Assembly (NCBI RefSeq): GCF_016916835.1
Contig: NZ_JAFFIX010000003.1
Location: 248,001 to 312,000 of the forward strand
Source of the DNA: Actinacidiphila bryophytorum
GTDB lineage: Bacteria > Actinomycetota > Actinomycetes > Streptomycetales > Streptomycetaceae
DNA: 64,000 nucleotides
Direction of reading: 5' to 3'
The notes under the pieces: model-generated
What the model was told of the DNA's origin: nothing
The model's input: only the letters and a program-made list of their open reading frames with translations
The model's database searches: none
Position numbers and translations under genes: made by a program
Shown: piece after piece, positions 41,185 through 51,062 of the stretch
Numbering within the stretch: position 1 is the stretch's first letter
Layout of the letters: every line of letters starts with the position of its first letter

Positions 41185-42351
41185 TCAGAGCCTGGCCGCC
41201 TTCAATGCCATGTGGAGCAGCAGCCGGGCCTCGCCGTCGGCGAGGTCCAGACCGGTGAGCTGCTCGATCCGCGACAGCCGGTAGTAGAGCGTCTGCCGGT
41301 GGATGGCCAGCGCCGTCGCGGTGCGCCCGGCCTGACCCGCGTGGTCCAGGAACACCTCGGCGGTGTGCGCCAGCTCCTGGTGGGCCGGGGTGAGCAGCGG
41401 GGCGACCGCCGGGTCCTGCGGGGTGTCCTGGGGGAGCGCGGTCAGCAGCCGGTAGGGGCCGAGGTTGGACCACTTCGCGATCGGGCCGAGCATCGGCTGC
41501 GCATGGGCGGCCCTGGCCGCCGCGGTCGCCTCCTGCCAGGCCCCCGGCAGCTCGGCCAGCGAACCGCGGGAGGCGCTGATCCCGGCGACCACGCCCTGCG
41601 AGCCGACCGCGTCCAGCAGCCGGGCCGCGGCGGTGCGGGCCGGGGCCAGCACCTGCAGCGACCGCAGCCGCACCAGCAGCGCGACCAGCTCGCCGCGGCG
41701 CCGCTCGGGAAGGCGGGCCAGCGCGGCGGCGGACGGGATGGTGCGCAGGCCCGGCAGCGGACCCGGCGTGCCGTGCTCGGGAGCGCGCACGCACACCAGC
41801 GCGTGCGGCTCGTCCGCGTCCCGGTCCAGCGCCAGCCGCAGCGCGTCCTCGGCGGCGTCGCGGTCCGCCCTGGCGGGCGCGGTCAGCAGGCCGCGCAGCG
41901 CCCGGCCGGTCTCGGCGCCGGCCTGGGACATCGCGGCGAGGCGCTCGCCGATCCTGGCGGCGACCGCCATGGCGGAGGCCAGCTGCGCGGGGGAGTGCTC
42001 GGCCTCGTCCAGCAGCCACACGTAGCCGTAGACGAAACCGGAGTGCCGCACCGGGAGGCACAGCCGGCCGCGTACGACGCCCGCGTCGGGGGCGGCGGGG
42101 ATGCGGACCGGGCCGGTGGCCCGCGCGATGCCGAAGCGCTCGAACCAGGCGCGCACCTCGGCGGTGGACTGCCGGGTCAGGATGGAGCGGGTGCGGACCG
42201 GGTCCATGGCCGCGTCGTCGTCGCTGTCGTGCACCCCGAAGGCGATCAGCCGGAAGTCCCGGTCCTCCAGCGTCGCGGGGGCGCCGAGCAGCGCCGACAC
42301 CTCGTCGACCAGGTCCTGGAAGTCGCCGTAGTCCCCGTACTCAGCACGCAC
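41185..42351 (-). CDS. PucR-family transcriptional regulator of proline catabolism
   Basis: A 388-residue regulator. The C-terminus RTATALAIHRQTLYYRLSRIEQLTGLDL is the PucR helix-turn-helix, preceded by LTPAHQELAHTAEVFLDHAGQ. The N-terminal half (ALLGAPATLEDRDFRLIAFG) is a sensory region without a known ligand motif. It is divergent from the proline dehydrogenase gene, as is PruC, the PucR-type activator of pruAB in mycobacteria, so a role in proline utilisation is likely. GTG 42351 is preferred; the upstream ATG 42369 lies inside the palindrome. Confidence 0.82.
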   Translation of the reverse strand: MRAEYGDYGDFQDLVDEVSALLGAPATLEDRDFRLIAFGVHDSDDDAAMDPVRTRSILTRQSTAEVRAWFERFGIARATGPVRIPAAPDAGVVRGRLCLPVRHSGFVYGYVWLLDEAEHSPAQLASAMAVAARIGERLAAMSQAGAETGRALRGLLTAPARADRDAAEDALRLALDRDADEPHALVCVRAPEHGTPGPLPGLRTIPSAAALARLPERRRGELVALLVRLRSLQVLAPARTAAARLLDAVGSQGVVAGISASRGSLAELPGAWQEATAAARAAHAQPMLGPIAKWSNLGPYRLLTALPQDTPQDPAVAPLLTPAHQELAHTAEVFLDHAGQAGRTATALAIHRQTLYYRLSRIEQLTGLDLADGEARLLLHMALKAARL

Positions 42352-42360
42352 GCGGCCATT

Positions 42361-42386
42361 GTCCCTCATACATCTGTATGAGGGAC
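42361..42386. promoter_or_regulatory. Perfect 26-bp palindrome, putative operator of the proline regulator
   Basis: GTCCCTCATACA and TGTATGAGGGAC flank TC; the 12-bp arms match perfectly. It lies 10 bp before the regulator GTG and 118 bp before the proline dehydrogenase GTG. A second short repeat, GAATC-CTA-GATTC, is at 42431-42443. Function inferred from symmetry and divergent position. Confidence 0.7.
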
Positions 42387-42504
42387 GGCGGGGCGATGCG
42401 TGACAGGTGTCGATGGTCCGACGGGTAGGCGAATCCTAGATTCACGGTGTCGGAGCCTGTTCGCCGAAAATCCTCTTCCGCCCGGTCTGGAAGGACACCC
42501 CCCC

Positions 42505-43437
42505 GTGTTCGGTCCCGTGTTGCTCGCCGCCTCGCGCAGCGACCGTATGCGCCGCGTCGTCGCCGCCGCGCCCGTCACCCGCCCGGTGGTCGACCGCTTC
42601 GTCGCCGGCGACGCGCTGCACCCGGCGCTCGACACGGTCAGGACGCTCACCGCGAGCGGCCTGGACGTCACCCTCGACCACCTCGGCGAGGACGTCACCG
42701 ACCGGGCCACGGCCCAGGCCACCAGGGACGCCTACCTGCGGCTGCTGGAGACGCTGCGCGACGACCGGCTCGGCCCGCGCGCCGAGGTCTCGGTGAAGCT
42801 GTCCGCGTTCGGCCAGGCGCTGCCCGACGGCGGCCACGACATCGCGCTGGCGAACGTGACCGAGGTGGCGGAGCTGGCCTCCACCATCGGCACCACGGTC
42901 ACCCTCGACATGGAGGACCACACCACCGTCGACTCCACGCTCGCGGTGCTGGCCGAGCTGCGCAAGGAGCACCCGCAGACCGGCGCGGTCCTGCAGTCCT
43001 ACCTCTTCCGCACCGAGGACGACGCCCGCGCGCTGGCCGTGGCCGGCTCGCGGGTGCGGCTGGTCAAGGGCGCCTACAAGGAGCCGGCCCGGGTCGCCTT
43101 CCAGAACAAGCGGGACGTGGACAAGGCCTACGTCCGCGCCCTGCGCACCCTCTTCGCCGGCGACGGCTACCCGATGGTCGGCTCGCACGACCCGCGCATG
43201 ATCGCCATCGCCCAGGAGTTCGCCGCCCGCTACCGGCGCCCGGCCGGCAGCTACGAGTTCCAGATGCTCTACGGCATCAGGACCGCGGAGCAGCGGCGGC
43301 TCGCGGACGAAGGCGAACGTATGCGGATCTACGTCCCGTACGGCGCAGACTGGTACGGCTACTTCATGCGGCGCCTCGCCGAGCGCCCGGCCAACCTCGC
43401 CTTCTTCCTGCGCTCCTTCGTTCCCGCCGGCCGCTGA
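42505..43437 (+). CDS. Proline dehydrogenase
   Basis: FAD enzyme oxidising proline to pyrroline-5-carboxylate. The 310-residue protein has AEVSVKLSAFGQALPDGG, TTVTLDMEDHTTVDST, SRVRLVKGAYKEPARVAF and the C-terminal YVPYGADWYGYFMRRLAERPAN, the substrate- and flavin-binding segments of the PRODH barrel. The GTG at 42505 follows AAGGA and starts VFGPVLLAASRSDRMRR; the longer frame upstream is not conserved-looking. It is followed 31 bp later by the P5C dehydrogenase gene, so the two form an operon. Confidence 0.93.
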   Translation: MFGPVLLAASRSDRMRRVVAAAPVTRPVVDRFVAGDALHPALDTVRTLTASGLDVTLDHLGEDVTDRATAQATRDAYLRLLETLRDDRLGPRAEVSVKLSAFGQALPDGGHDIALANVTEVAELASTIGTTVTLDMEDHTTVDSTLAVLAELRKEHPQTGAVLQSYLFRTEDDARALAVAGSRVRLVKGAYKEPARVAFQNKRDVDKAYVRALRTLFAGDGYPMVGSHDPRMIAIAQEFAARYRRPAGSYEFQMLYGIRTAEQRRLADEGERMRIYVPYGADWYGYFMRRLAERPANLAFFLRSFVPAGR

Positions 43438-43468
43438 CGCACCCCGACTCTCACCAGGAGACACGCCC

Positions 43469-45100
<1,632 letters not shown>

Positions 45101-45115
45101 CCTGCGGCGACTCCT

Positions 45116-45163
45116 GACGATCACCCGTTCGCGGCCTGCGGTGCCCGCGAACGGGTGATCGTC
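45116..45163 (+). terminator. Terminator hairpin of the proline operon
   Basis: GACGATCACCCGTTCGCGG and its exact complement form a 19-bp perfect stem with a 10-base loop, 15 bp after the stop codon. No T-run, as is common for high-GC actinobacterial terminators. Confidence 0.85.
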
Positions 45164-45390
45164 TGTCTCAGATAGTAGGAAGTCCGAGTAATTGTGGCGA
45201 CAGCACGACCTGGCTGTTCTAGCTTTGTAGGGAGCCGAACGTCTCACCTCATCCGGTGAGCGGCGGATGCGCGTCCTGAGCAGTTGCCGAGCGGGTCACC
45301 CCCGCTGCCGGGACCCCCGCCCCGTTCCGCGGCAGCACCTTCTCCGCCCGCTTTCCCGGCTTCCGCCTGCTTTCCCAGGAGTTGATCCCC

Positions 45391-45504
45391 GTGGACGACA
45401 CCGCCCGTATGGAAGACACCGCCCGCCAGAACGCCCTGCGCGCCCTGCAGCGCAGCCTCGACCGCCGCGACAACGGCGGCAGCGCGGGCCACGAGTCGCA
45501 CTGA
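45391..45504 (+). CDS. Small 37-residue ORF before leuB
   Basis: GTG followed by MEDTARQNALRALQRSLDRR and a Gly/Ser/His tail. AGGAG lies nine bases upstream. The whole frame is charged and helical with no Cys, signal peptide or membrane segment. It lies 84 bp upstream of leuB. It has no Leu-run, so it is not an obvious attenuator leader. It is supported only by the ribosome site and reading frame; it may be a real small protein. Nothing else is recognised in the 290 bp before it apart from the terminator. Confidence 0.4.
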   Translation: MDDTARMEDTARQNALRALQRSLDRRDNGGSAGHESH

Positions 45505-45588
45505 CCCCGGGTCCCGGTCCCACGCGCACAGTGTCCGGCATGCGGACATCCGATGTCACCCGCTGGGATGGGGAGTACGGTGCCGGAC

Positions 45589-46632
45589 ATGTCTCGAAGC
45601 CTCAGCCTCGCAGTGATCCCCGGTGACGGAATCGGCCAGGAAGTCGTCGCGGAGGGCCTCAAGGTCCTCTCTGCGGTCCTTCCGCAGGACGTCAAGCTGG
45701 AGACCCGGGAGTTCGACTTCGGCGCGAAGCGCTACCACGCCACCGGCCAGACCCTCACCGACGAGGACCTCGACCGGCTCAAGGAGCACGACGCGATCCT
45801 GCTGGGCGCCATCGGCGACCCCTCGGTGCCGTCGGGTGTGCTGGAGCGCGGCTTCCTGCTCAAGCTCCGGTTCGCCTTCGACCACCATGTGAACCTGCGC
45901 CCCAGCAAGCTCTTCCCCGGCGTCGGCACCCCGCTCGCCGGGAGCCCGGAGATCGACTTCGTCGTCGTCCGCGAGGGCACGGAAGGCCCCTACACCGGCA
46001 ACGGCGGCTCGATCAGGACCGGCACCCCGCAGGAGGTCGCCACCGAGGTCAGCCTGAACACCGCGTTCGGCATCGAGCGGGTGGTGCGCGACGCGTACGC
46101 CCGCGCGCAGGCCCGCCCGCGCAAGAAGCTGACCCTGGTGCACAAGAACAACGTGCTGGTGCACGCCGGCCACCTGTGGACCCGGATCTTCCAGGCGGTC
46201 GGCGCCGAGTACCCCGAGGTCAGCACCGACTACCTGCACGTCGACGCGGCGACCATCTTCCTGGTCACCCAGCCCGAGCGCTTCGACGTCATCGTCACCG
46301 ACAACCTCTTCGGCGACATCATCACCGACCTCGCCGCTGCCGTCTCCGGCGGCATCGGCGTCGCGGCCAGCGGCAACATCAACCCCGGCCGCGAGTTCCC
46401 CTCGATGTTCGAGCCGGTCCACGGTTCCGCGCCGGACATCGCCGGCCAGTCCAAGGCCGACCCGACCGCGACGGTCCTGTCCGTGGCGCTGCTGCTGCGG
46501 CACCTGGGCTACGACACCGAGGCCGACCGTATCGACGCCGCCGTGCAGGCCGACCTCGCCGAGCGCGCTGACCTGCCCGTACGCTCCACCGTCGAGATCG
46601 GCGACGCGCTGGCCGCCCGGGTATCCGGCTGA
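45589..46632 (+). CDS. leuB: 3-isopropylmalate dehydrogenase
   Basis: Oxidatively decarboxylates 3-isopropylmalate in leucine synthesis. The 347-residue protein starts [20 protein letters not shown] and has [52 protein letters not shown] and [15 protein letters not shown], with metal-binding Asp residues in [16 protein letters not shown]. The ATG at 45589 fits family N-termini; an in-frame GTG at 45580 with closer GGGGAG is an alternative. leuA, leuC and leuD are not in the window. Confidence 0.95.
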   Translation: MSRSLSLAVIPGDGIGQEVVAEGLKVLSAVLPQDVKLETREFDFGAKRYHATGQTLTDEDLDRLKEHDAILLGAIGDPSVPSGVLERGFLLKLRFAFDHHVNLRPSKLFPGVGTPLAGSPEIDFVVVREGTEGPYTGNGGSIRTGTPQEVATEVSLNTAFGIERVVRDAYARAQARPRKKLTLVHKNNVLVHAGHLWTRIFQAVGAEYPEVSTDYLHVDAATIFLVTQPERFDVIVTDNLFGDIITDLAAAVSGGIGVAASGNINPGREFPSMFEPVHGSAPDIAGQSKADPTATVLSVALLLRHLGYDTEADRIDAAVQADLAERADLPVRSTVEIGDALAARVSG

Positions 46633-46654
46633 CCCGGCACCAGAGGTAGGTACC

Positions 46655-46692
46655 CGGCCCCGCCGCTGCGATAATCGACAGAGGCGGGGCCG
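46655..46692 (+). terminator. Hairpin after leuB
   Basis: CGGCCCCGCC and GGCGGGGCCG form a 10-bp perfect stem around 18 bases, about 22 bp after the leuB stop. No T-run. It could end leuB transcription or lie in the ilvE leader. Confidence 0.55.
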
Positions 46693-46777
46693 CGTTACGG
46701 CGGGAAACTTGGACGTCCTATTAGTGGGGGCGGCACAAGTCGGCAGCGAGACACGAGACACGGTGAAGGACACACAC

Positions 46778-47866
46778 ATGACGACGCCCACGATCGAGCT
46801 GAAGCCGTCCGCCCACCCGCTGTCCGCCACCGAGCGCGACGCGATCCTGGCCGCCCCCGGCTTCGGCCGGCACTTCACCGACCACATGGTCACCATCAAG
46901 TGGACCGAGGGCCGCGGCTGGCACGACGGGCAGCTCGTCCCGTACGCGCCGCTGTCGATCGACCCGGCCAACATGACGCTGCACTACGCGCAGACCATCT
47001 TCGAGGGCCTCAAGGCCTACCGGCAGCCCGACGGGGGCGTCGCCACCTTCAGGCCCGAGGCCAACGCCCGGCGCTTCCAGGACTCCGCACGGCGCCTGGC
47101 GATGCCCGAGCTGCCCGTGGAGACCTTCGTCGAGGCCTGCGACCTGCTGGTGCGGCAGGACAAGGAGTGGGTGCCAAGCGAGGGCGAGGCGTCCTTGTAC
47201 CTGCGGCCCTTCATGGTCGCCACCGAGGTCGGCCTCGGCGTCCGCCCGGCCAACGAGTACCTCTTCCTGGTCATCGCCTCCCCGGCCGGCGCCTACTTCT
47301 CCGGCGGCGTCAAGCCCGTCTCGGTGTGGCTGTCCGAGGAGTACGTCCGCGCGGCGCCCGGCGGCACCGGCGCGGCCAAGACCGGCGGGAACTACGCCGC
47401 CTCCCTCGTCGCCCAGGCCCAGGCCATCGAGCACGGCTGCGACCAGGTGGTCTGGCTCGACGCGATCGAGCGCCGCTGGATCGAGGAGATGGGCGGGATG
47501 AACCTGTACTTCGTGTACGGCGACAGAATCGTCACTCCTGAGCTGACCGGCTCCCTGCTGCCCGGCATCACCCGCGACTCGCTGCTGTCCATCGCCGCGG
47601 ACCTCGGCTACCAGGTCGGCGAGGGCCGCATCAGCGTGGACGACTGGCGCCGCCACCACGAGGACGGCACCCTCACGGAGGTCTTCGCCTGCGGCACCGC
47701 CGCGGTCATCACCCCGGTCGGCTCGGTGAAGTCCACCCGGGCCAGCTGGCCGGTGGCTGATGGCGCCCCCGGGCGCGTGACCATGCGGCTCCGGTCCGCC
47801 CTCCTCGACATCCAGACCGGCCACGCCCCGGACCCCCACGGCTGGATGCATCGCCTGGGCGCCTAG
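46778..47866 (+). CDS. ilvE: Branched-chain amino acid aminotransferase
   Basis: PLP enzyme that makes the final step of Val, Leu and Ile synthesis. The 362-residue protein has [21 protein letters not shown] segments, the PLP lysine in [31 protein letters not shown] and [17 protein letters not shown]. The ATG at 46778 follows AAGGA eight bases upstream; the in-frame upstream extension is not conserved-looking. It lies between leuB and cimA in the same direction, but each appears to have its own control region. Confidence 0.95.
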   Translation: MTTPTIELKPSAHPLSATERDAILAAPGFGRHFTDHMVTIKWTEGRGWHDGQLVPYAPLSIDPANMTLHYAQTIFEGLKAYRQPDGGVATFRPEANARRFQDSARRLAMPELPVETFVEACDLLVRQDKEWVPSEGEASLYLRPFMVATEVGLGVRPANEYLFLVIASPAGAYFSGGVKPVSVWLSEEYVRAAPGGTGAAKTGGNYAASLVAQAQAIEHGCDQVVWLDAIERRWIEEMGGMNLYFVYGDRIVTPELTGSLLPGITRDSLLSIAADLGYQVGEGRISVDDWRRHHEDGTLTEVFACGTAAVITPVGSVKSTRASWPVADGAPGRVTMRLRSALLDIQTGHAPDPHGWMHRLGA

Positions 47867-47887
47867 CGCCCCCGGAAGAGCGTTTTT

Positions 47888-47905
47888 CAGGGGCGCGCGC
47901 CCCTG
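47888..47905. terminator. Short palindrome after ilvE
   Basis: CAGGGGCGC and GCGCCCCTG are exact complements without a loop, preceded by GAGCGTTTTT as in the dispersed repeat. It lies 21 bp after the ilvE stop. It is a variant of that element and could work as a terminator. Confidence 0.5.
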
Positions 47906-47996
47906 GGGGTGCCGCCCCAGGCGTGGGGGACAGGGCGCCCGGACCGGATGGTGAGACGCTTCCCGGGTGAGCCCACCCGTATGCCAGACTGACGGC

Positions 47997-48047
47997 GTGC
48001 ACCCGTACGCCGTCATTATTGGCAGCAGGCACGCCGGTCCGCAGTGA
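47997..48047 (+). CDS. cimA leader peptide (MHPYAVIIGSRHAGPQ)
   Basis: A 16-residue ORF starting with GTG. It contains Val-Ile-Ile encoded GTC-ATT-ATT; ATT is rare in this genome. The stop codon lies at the base of a hairpin and a terminator follows before cimA. An in-frame GTG at 47967 could give a longer leader. The ribosome site is weak, so a leaderless start is possible. The codon content fits control by isoleucine or valine. Confidence 0.7.
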   Translation: MHPYAVIIGSRHAGPQ

Positions 48048-48124
48048 CCTTCCGCTGACCCCAGTGGAACGTCACCGTGTCCCAGACCCGCGTGCAGACC
48101 TCTCGCATCCGCGAGAGGTTTTTT
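48044..48124 (+). terminator. cimA attenuator: antiterminator-region hairpin and terminator
   Basis: The terminator is ACCTCTCGC (48098-48106) paired with GCGAGAGGT (48111-48119), followed by TTTTTT (48119-48124). An earlier hairpin pairs GTGAC (48044-48048) with GTCAC (48071-48075), plus inner TTCC/GGAA and CT/AG pairs. It starts at the leader stop codon. A further palindrome, CCGGATGTC/GACATCCGG, lies at 48196-48215 just before the gene. Role inferred from the ribosome-stalling model. Confidence 0.8.
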
Positions 48125-48251
48125 CGTTTCCCGGACCACCCGCGCCGGAGGCGGAGACGCACGAGGGATGATGGGGGCAAGTGGAGCTGGACCCTCCGGA
48201 TGTCAGGACATCCGGCGGCAACCCACTCACCCGACAGGAGTTACATCAGCC

Positions 48252-49850
48252 ATGACCGCCGAACCGGACGACAGCTTCCACGTCTTCGACACCACGCTGC
48301 GCGACGGCGCCCAGCGTGAGGGGATCAACCTCACCGTCGCCGACAAGCTGACGATCGCCCGGCACCTGGACGACTTCGGGGTGGGATTCATCGAGGGCGG
48401 CTGGCCGGGTGCCAACCCCCGCGACACCGAGTTCTTCGCCCGTGCCGCCAAGGAGCTTGAGCTGAAGCACGCCACGCTGGTGGCGTTCGGCGCGACCCGC
48501 AGGGCCGGCGCCAAGGCCGCGGACGACCCGCAGGTCAAGGCGCTGCTCGACTCGGGCGCCCCGGTGATCACCCTGGTCGCCAAGTCGCACGACCGCCATG
48601 TCGAACTGGCGCTGCGCACCACGCTGGAGGAGAACCTGGCGATGGTCGCCGACACCGTCTCCTACCTGGTCGGCCAGGGGCGGCGGGTGTTCGTGGACTG
48701 CGAGCACTTCTTCGACGGCTACAAGGCCAACGCCTCGTACGCCACCCAGATCGTACGGACCGCGCACGAGGCGGGCGCCTCGGTCGTGGTGCTGTGCGAC
48801 ACCAACGGCGGGATGCTGCCCGCCCAGGTGCAGGCCGTCACCGGGCTGGTGCTCGCCGACACCGGGGCCAGGCTCGGCATCCACGCGCAGGACGACACCG
48901 GGTGCGCGGTCGCCAACACGCTGGCCGCGGTGGACGCGGGTGCGACGCATGTGCAGTGCACCGCCAACGGCTACGGCGAGCGGGTCGGCAATTCCAACCT
49001 CTTCCCCGTGGTCGCCGCGCTGGAGCTCAAGCACGGCCGCCGGGTGCTGCCCGAAGGCGCGCTGGGCGAGATGACCCGCATCTCGCACGCCATCGCCGAG
49101 GTCGTCAACCTGCCGCCGTCCACCCACCAGCCCTATGTGGGGGTTTCGGCCTTCGCACACAAGGCGGGCCTGCACGCGTCGGCGATCAAGGTGGACCCCG
49201 ACCTCTACCAGCACATCGACCCGGAGATGGTCGGCAACACCATGCGGATGCTGGTCTCCGACATGGCCGGCCGCGCCTCGATCGAGCTCAAGGGCCGCGA
49301 GCTGGGCATCGACCTGGGCGAGGACCGCGAGCTGGTCGGCCGGGTGGTGGCGCGGGTCAAGGAGCGCGAGCTGAAGGGGTACACCTACGAGGCCGCCGAC
49401 GCCTCCTTCGCCCTGCTGCTGCGCTCGGAGATCACCGGCGGTCCGCAGCGCTTCTTCCGTACCGAGTCCTGGCGGGTCATCACCGAGGACCGCCCGGACG
49501 GCACGCACGCCAACGAGGCGACGGTGAAGATGTGGGCCAAGGGCGAGCGGATCGTCGCCACCGCCGAGGGCAACGGCCCGGTCAACGCGCTGGACCGGGC
49601 GCTGCTGCACGCGCTGGAGCGGATCTACCCCAAGCTCGCCGAGTTCGCCCTGGTGGACTACAAGGTCCGCATCCTGGAGGGCACGTCGGGCACCGACTCC
49701 ACGACCCGGGTGCTGATCACGACGACCGACGGCGAGGCCGAGTGGTCCACGGTCGGCGTCGCGGACAACGTGATCGCCGCGTCCTGGCAGGCACTTGACG
49801 ACGCGTATGCGTACGGGCTGCTGCGGGCGGGTGTCGACCCGCAGGAGTGA
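48252..49850 (+). CDS. cimA: Citramalate synthase
   Basis: Condenses acetyl-CoA and pyruvate to citramalate, a threonine-independent entry to isoleucine synthesis. The 532-residue DRE-TIM enzyme starts MTAEPDDSFHVFDTTLRDGAQREG. It has GIHAQDDTGCAVANTLAAV, GYGERVGNSNLFPV and VSAFAHKAGLHASAI, and a C-terminal LeuA-type allosteric domain (FALVDYKVRILEGTSG). These match the long citramalate synthase type, not isopropylmalate synthase. The attenuator with Val/Ile codons upstream supports this. The ATG follows AGGAG at 11 bases. Confidence 0.9.
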   Translation: MTAEPDDSFHVFDTTLRDGAQREGINLTVADKLTIARHLDDFGVGFIEGGWPGANPRDTEFFARAAKELELKHATLVAFGATRRAGAKAADDPQVKALLDSGAPVITLVAKSHDRHVELALRTTLEENLAMVADTVSYLVGQGRRVFVDCEHFFDGYKANASYATQIVRTAHEAGASVVVLCDTNGGMLPAQVQAVTGLVLADTGARLGIHAQDDTGCAVANTLAAVDAGATHVQCTANGYGERVGNSNLFPVVAALELKHGRRVLPEGALGEMTRISHAIAEVVNLPPSTHQPYVGVSAFAHKAGLHASAIKVDPDLYQHIDPEMVGNTMRMLVSDMAGRASIELKGRELGIDLGEDRELVGRVVARVKERELKGYTYEAADASFALLLRSEITGGPQRFFRTESWRVITEDRPDGTHANEATVKMWAKGERIVATAEGNGPVNALDRALLHALERIYPKLAEFALVDYKVRILEGTSGTDSTTRVLITTTDGEAEWSTVGVADNVIAASWQALDDAYAYGLLRAGVDPQE

Positions 49851-49863
49851 CCCGGCCGGCGGG

Positions 49864-49901
49864 GCGGTCGCCCGGCGGGGGTTCACCCGTCGGGCGACCG
49901 C
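49864..49901 (+). terminator. Terminator after cimA
   Basis: GCGGTCGCCCGGCGGG and CCCGTCGGGCGACCGC form a 16-bp stem with one G-U pair and a six-base loop, 13 bp after the stop codon. No T-run. Confidence 0.8.
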
Positions 49902-50011
49902 TGTGTCATGTTCATTTGCAAAACCCTGGCGACGCGCGTAGACCTCGGGCACACTCCTCCTGCGCCACCTGCACCACGCCCACCCCAGCGGATCCAGCAG
50001 GAGGAACCCGT

Positions 50012-50521
50012 ATGCGCAAGCGCATCCGTACCGCGGTGAGCACGCTCACCCTCGTCGGCACCGCCCTGTTCGCCCCCGGCGTCGGACTCGCCACGTCCAC
50101 CGACGCCTTCGCCGTCACCAAACTCACCCAGGCCCAGGCCACCGCCATGTTCAGGGACGCGGGCATCACCTGGTCCTCGTCCGGCGGCTGCTCCAACCGC
50201 AACGTGTCGACCTGCACCTCCTTCGACCAGCTCAACCTGGCCACCGCCCAGGGCGCGGTCACCCTCAAGCACGCCAGCGGCTGCGCCATCAACATCACCG
50301 GCGGCACCGAGACCGGCCACGCCAGCGGCACGTACTCGCACTGGAACGGCTACAAGCTCGACTACAGCAAGAACACCTGCCTGAACAACTACGTGCACAA
50401 CGCCTTCAGCTACATCGGCCTGCGCGGCGACGGATACCCGCAGTGGCAGGCCGCGTCCGGCAACATCTACGCGGACGAGGGCACCCACTGGGACGCCCTG
50501 TACTACAGCTGCGGCTGCTGA
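50012..50521 (+). CDS. Small secreted protein with M15/LAS-like metal site
   Basis: A 169-residue protein with a signal peptide (basic MRKRIRT, then VSTLTLVGTALFAPGVG, cleavage about residue 34). The mature part begins VTKLTQAQATAMFRDAG. SGTYSHWNGYKLDYS resembles the SxHxxGxxxD motif of M15/LAS peptidases and ADEGTHWDALYY supplies a possible third ligand. Several cysteines (CSNRNVSTC, CAIN, CLNN, CGC) suggest disulfides. A peptidoglycan-active or binding role is inferred only. AGGAGG lies before the ATG. It may be accessory. Confidence 0.6.
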   Translation: MRKRIRTAVSTLTLVGTALFAPGVGLATSTDAFAVTKLTQAQATAMFRDAGITWSSSGGCSNRNVSTCTSFDQLNLATAQGAVTLKHASGCAINITGGTETGHASGTYSHWNGYKLDYSKNTCLNNYVHNAFSYIGLRGDGYPQWQAASGNIYADEGTHWDALYYSCGC

Positions 50522-50817
50522 CCTGCCGCCGCAGGCGGGGCCGCGGACCCCTGCGGCCCCGCCGGCGGCCCCCCGTCCCGGCAGCCGTCGGCCTGCAGCC
50601 GGAAGAGCCGGGCGTAGGTGCCGCCGGCTGCGAGCAGCGAGGCGTGGTCGCCCGACTCGGTGATCCGGCCGCCGTCCAGGACGACGATCCGGTCGGCGTC
50701 CCTGACCGTGCCGAGCCGGTGGCTGATCAGCAGGCTGGCCCTGCCCGAGCGCAGTTCGCGCAGCCGCTGGTGGATCTCCGCCTCCGCCTCCGCGTCCGGG
50801 CCCGACGACGGTTCCCG
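50503..50817 (-). pseudogene. 3-prime remnant of an ABC exporter ATPase gene
   Basis: About 100 codons on the minus strand encode the end of an ABC ATPase: AEAEIHQRLRELRSGRASLL, ISHRLGTVRDADRIVVLDGG with the H-loop His, and RITESGDHASLLAAGGTYARLFRLQA, the usual C-terminus of exporter-type half transporters. Walker A, the signature motif and the membrane domain are missing. Upstream the frame runs directly into a copy of the dispersed GC-rich repeat at 50821. The stop overlaps the secreted-protein gene by 19 bp. It is a decayed gene. Confidence 0.75.
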
Positions 50818-50820
50818 GTG

Positions 50821-50955
50821 GCGCGGGGAACTGCGCGGCCGGCCCGAACGGGGGGAAGCCGACCACCCACCGCAAGGGGCAGGACCTGAAGGGGCGCGGG
50901 GAACTGCGCGGCCGGCCGCGATGGTGGGGAAGGCGACCGCCCACCGCAAGTGGGG
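50821..50955. repeat. Two direct units of the dispersed GC-rich repeat
   Basis: Core copies at about 50817-50838 (GCGCGGGGAACTGCGCGG) and 50889-50910, 72 bp apart, with spacers that keep ACCGCAAGGGG or ACCGCAAGTGG. Downstream, about 51005-51055, a second hairpin element has GGGGGCACCCC and GGGGGTGCGG around CCTCGG/CCGAGG. No gene until 51063. Confidence 0.75.
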
Positions 50956-51062
50956 GGTGACTAGGGCCAGTTGGGGCGGGAGATGAGTACGCGTGCTCAG
51001 GCGGGGGCGGGGGCACCCCGCATAGCCTCGGCGGAGCCGAGGTCGCAGGGGGTGCGGAAACC

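Noticed and set aside
42352..42369. ATG 42369 as start of the PucR-type regulator
   Set aside because: It lies inside the perfect palindrome; GTG 42351 leaves the palindrome upstream of the coding sequence.
48196..48251. SAM-type riboswitch suggested by GGCGGCAACCC before cimA
   Set aside because: Only this short phrase matches; the other SAM riboswitch helices are missing and the pathway is not methionine-related.
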